A stretch of DNA of 59,497 nt from Fimivicinus intestinavium (lineage in GTDB: Bacteria > Bacillota > Clostridia > Oscillospirales > Acutalibacteraceae). This document shows, piece by piece, positions 59,425 to 59,497 of this stretch (the first letter of the stretch is position 1; the number at the start of each line of letters is the position of its first letter). The position numbers were made by a program, and so were the translations under genes. Location of the stretch: assembly GCA_018715765.1 (NCBI GenBank), contig DVKY01000108.1, positions 1 to 59,497 on the forward strand, written 5' to 3'. The notes under the pieces are model-generated. The model worked only from the letters and a program-made list of their open reading frames with translations, was not told the DNA's origin and ran no database searches.

Positions 59425-59497
59425 TTAGGCTTCGGGCAAGTCAATCTTGCCGACAAAGCTGTAATAAATCTCAATGTCCTGCCTGCGGGTGCCGTTC
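59425..59497 (-). CDS. C-terminus of a serine-recombinase-like protein (partial)
   Basis: The last 24 codons on the minus strand read NGTRRQDIEIYYSFVGKIDL-PEA-stop. This ending resembles the C-termini of large serine recombinases with DUF4368 in clostridial mobile elements. The rest lies outside the window, so the call rests on a short stretch. Confidence 0.55.
   Translation of the reverse strand, partial: NGTRRQDIEIYYSFVGKIDLPEA

Noticed and set aside
56808..59497. Search by eye for a second copy of the tmRNA 3' end as attR
   Set aside because: No repeat of the GTTCAACTCCCGCC...CCACCA end was seen within the window. It may lie beyond the right edge.
1..59497. CRISPR arrays, rRNA and tRNA genes
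   Set aside because: No regularly spaced identical repeats, rRNA sequence or tRNA cloverleaf was noticed, apart from the tRNA-like part of tmRNA. The 7-base repeats are too short and lack spacers.

Overview
The window looks like a chromosomal segment from a spore-forming, anaerobic, moderately GC-rich Firmicute, most likely of the Ruminococcaceae/Oscillospiraceae type. The evidence is an orphan spoVAE, a SpoIID-type lysis domain, class B sortases, the small-SRP-RNA/dnaX/ybaB/recR/smpB/ssrA block in Firmicute order, archaeal-type ProS, and strong AGGAGG ribosome binding sites with TTGACA/TATAAT promoters. This placement is inference from gene content and was not tested by a database search.

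Left part (1-12.6 kb): an IS3-type element is cut by the window edge. Next comes a LacI-family repressor, and divergent from it a 12-kb operon driven by one promoter with a perfect 28-bp palindromic operator over the start site. The operon encodes a TauABC/SsuABC-type importer with two different permeases and two different ATPases, a TIM-barrel sugar isomerase-like enzyme, three Gfo/Idh/MocA oxidoreductases, a cytoplasmic sulfatase and a TauE/SafE anion exporter. The parts fit uptake of a small sulfated (probably sugar-containing) compound, oxidative processing and desulfation inside the cell, and export of the released sulfur oxyanion. The two ATPases carry complementary motif defects that predict one consensus and one degenerate ATP site. 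This is the most interesting system in the window.

Middle (12.7-32.1 kb): pncB, a small Xre regulator, a polar amino acid ABC system, cysteine desulfurase with thiI (tRNA thiolation) and cinA, two class B sortases with a membrane-anchored SpoIID-domain protein in which the domain order is permuted, a secreted ceramidase-like protein, a small secreted protein, proS and a zinc-ribbon membrane protein.

Right-centre (32.4-52.8 kb): a 2451-residue cyclic beta-1,2-glucan synthase-like enzyme, the M16 pair yfmF/yfmH, lgt, folD, a PspC-like protein, an alpha-glucosidase, a small Ruminococcaceae-type protein, orphan spoVAE, a sortase-anchored surface protein split by an apparent 1-base frameshift, a membrane protein and an AI-2E-family transporter.

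Right end (52.9-59.5 kb): SRP RNA, dnaX-ybaB-recR, smpB and tmRNA, followed by what looks like an accessory segment: an EVE-domain/nuclease-like gene, a chloramphenicol-acetyltransferase-like gene and the last codons of a recombinase-like gene at the edge. Three intergenic loci (29.7-30.0, 39.75-39.93 and 52.85-52.94 kb) share a 7-base-period repeat arranged as facing arrays, which no gene explains.
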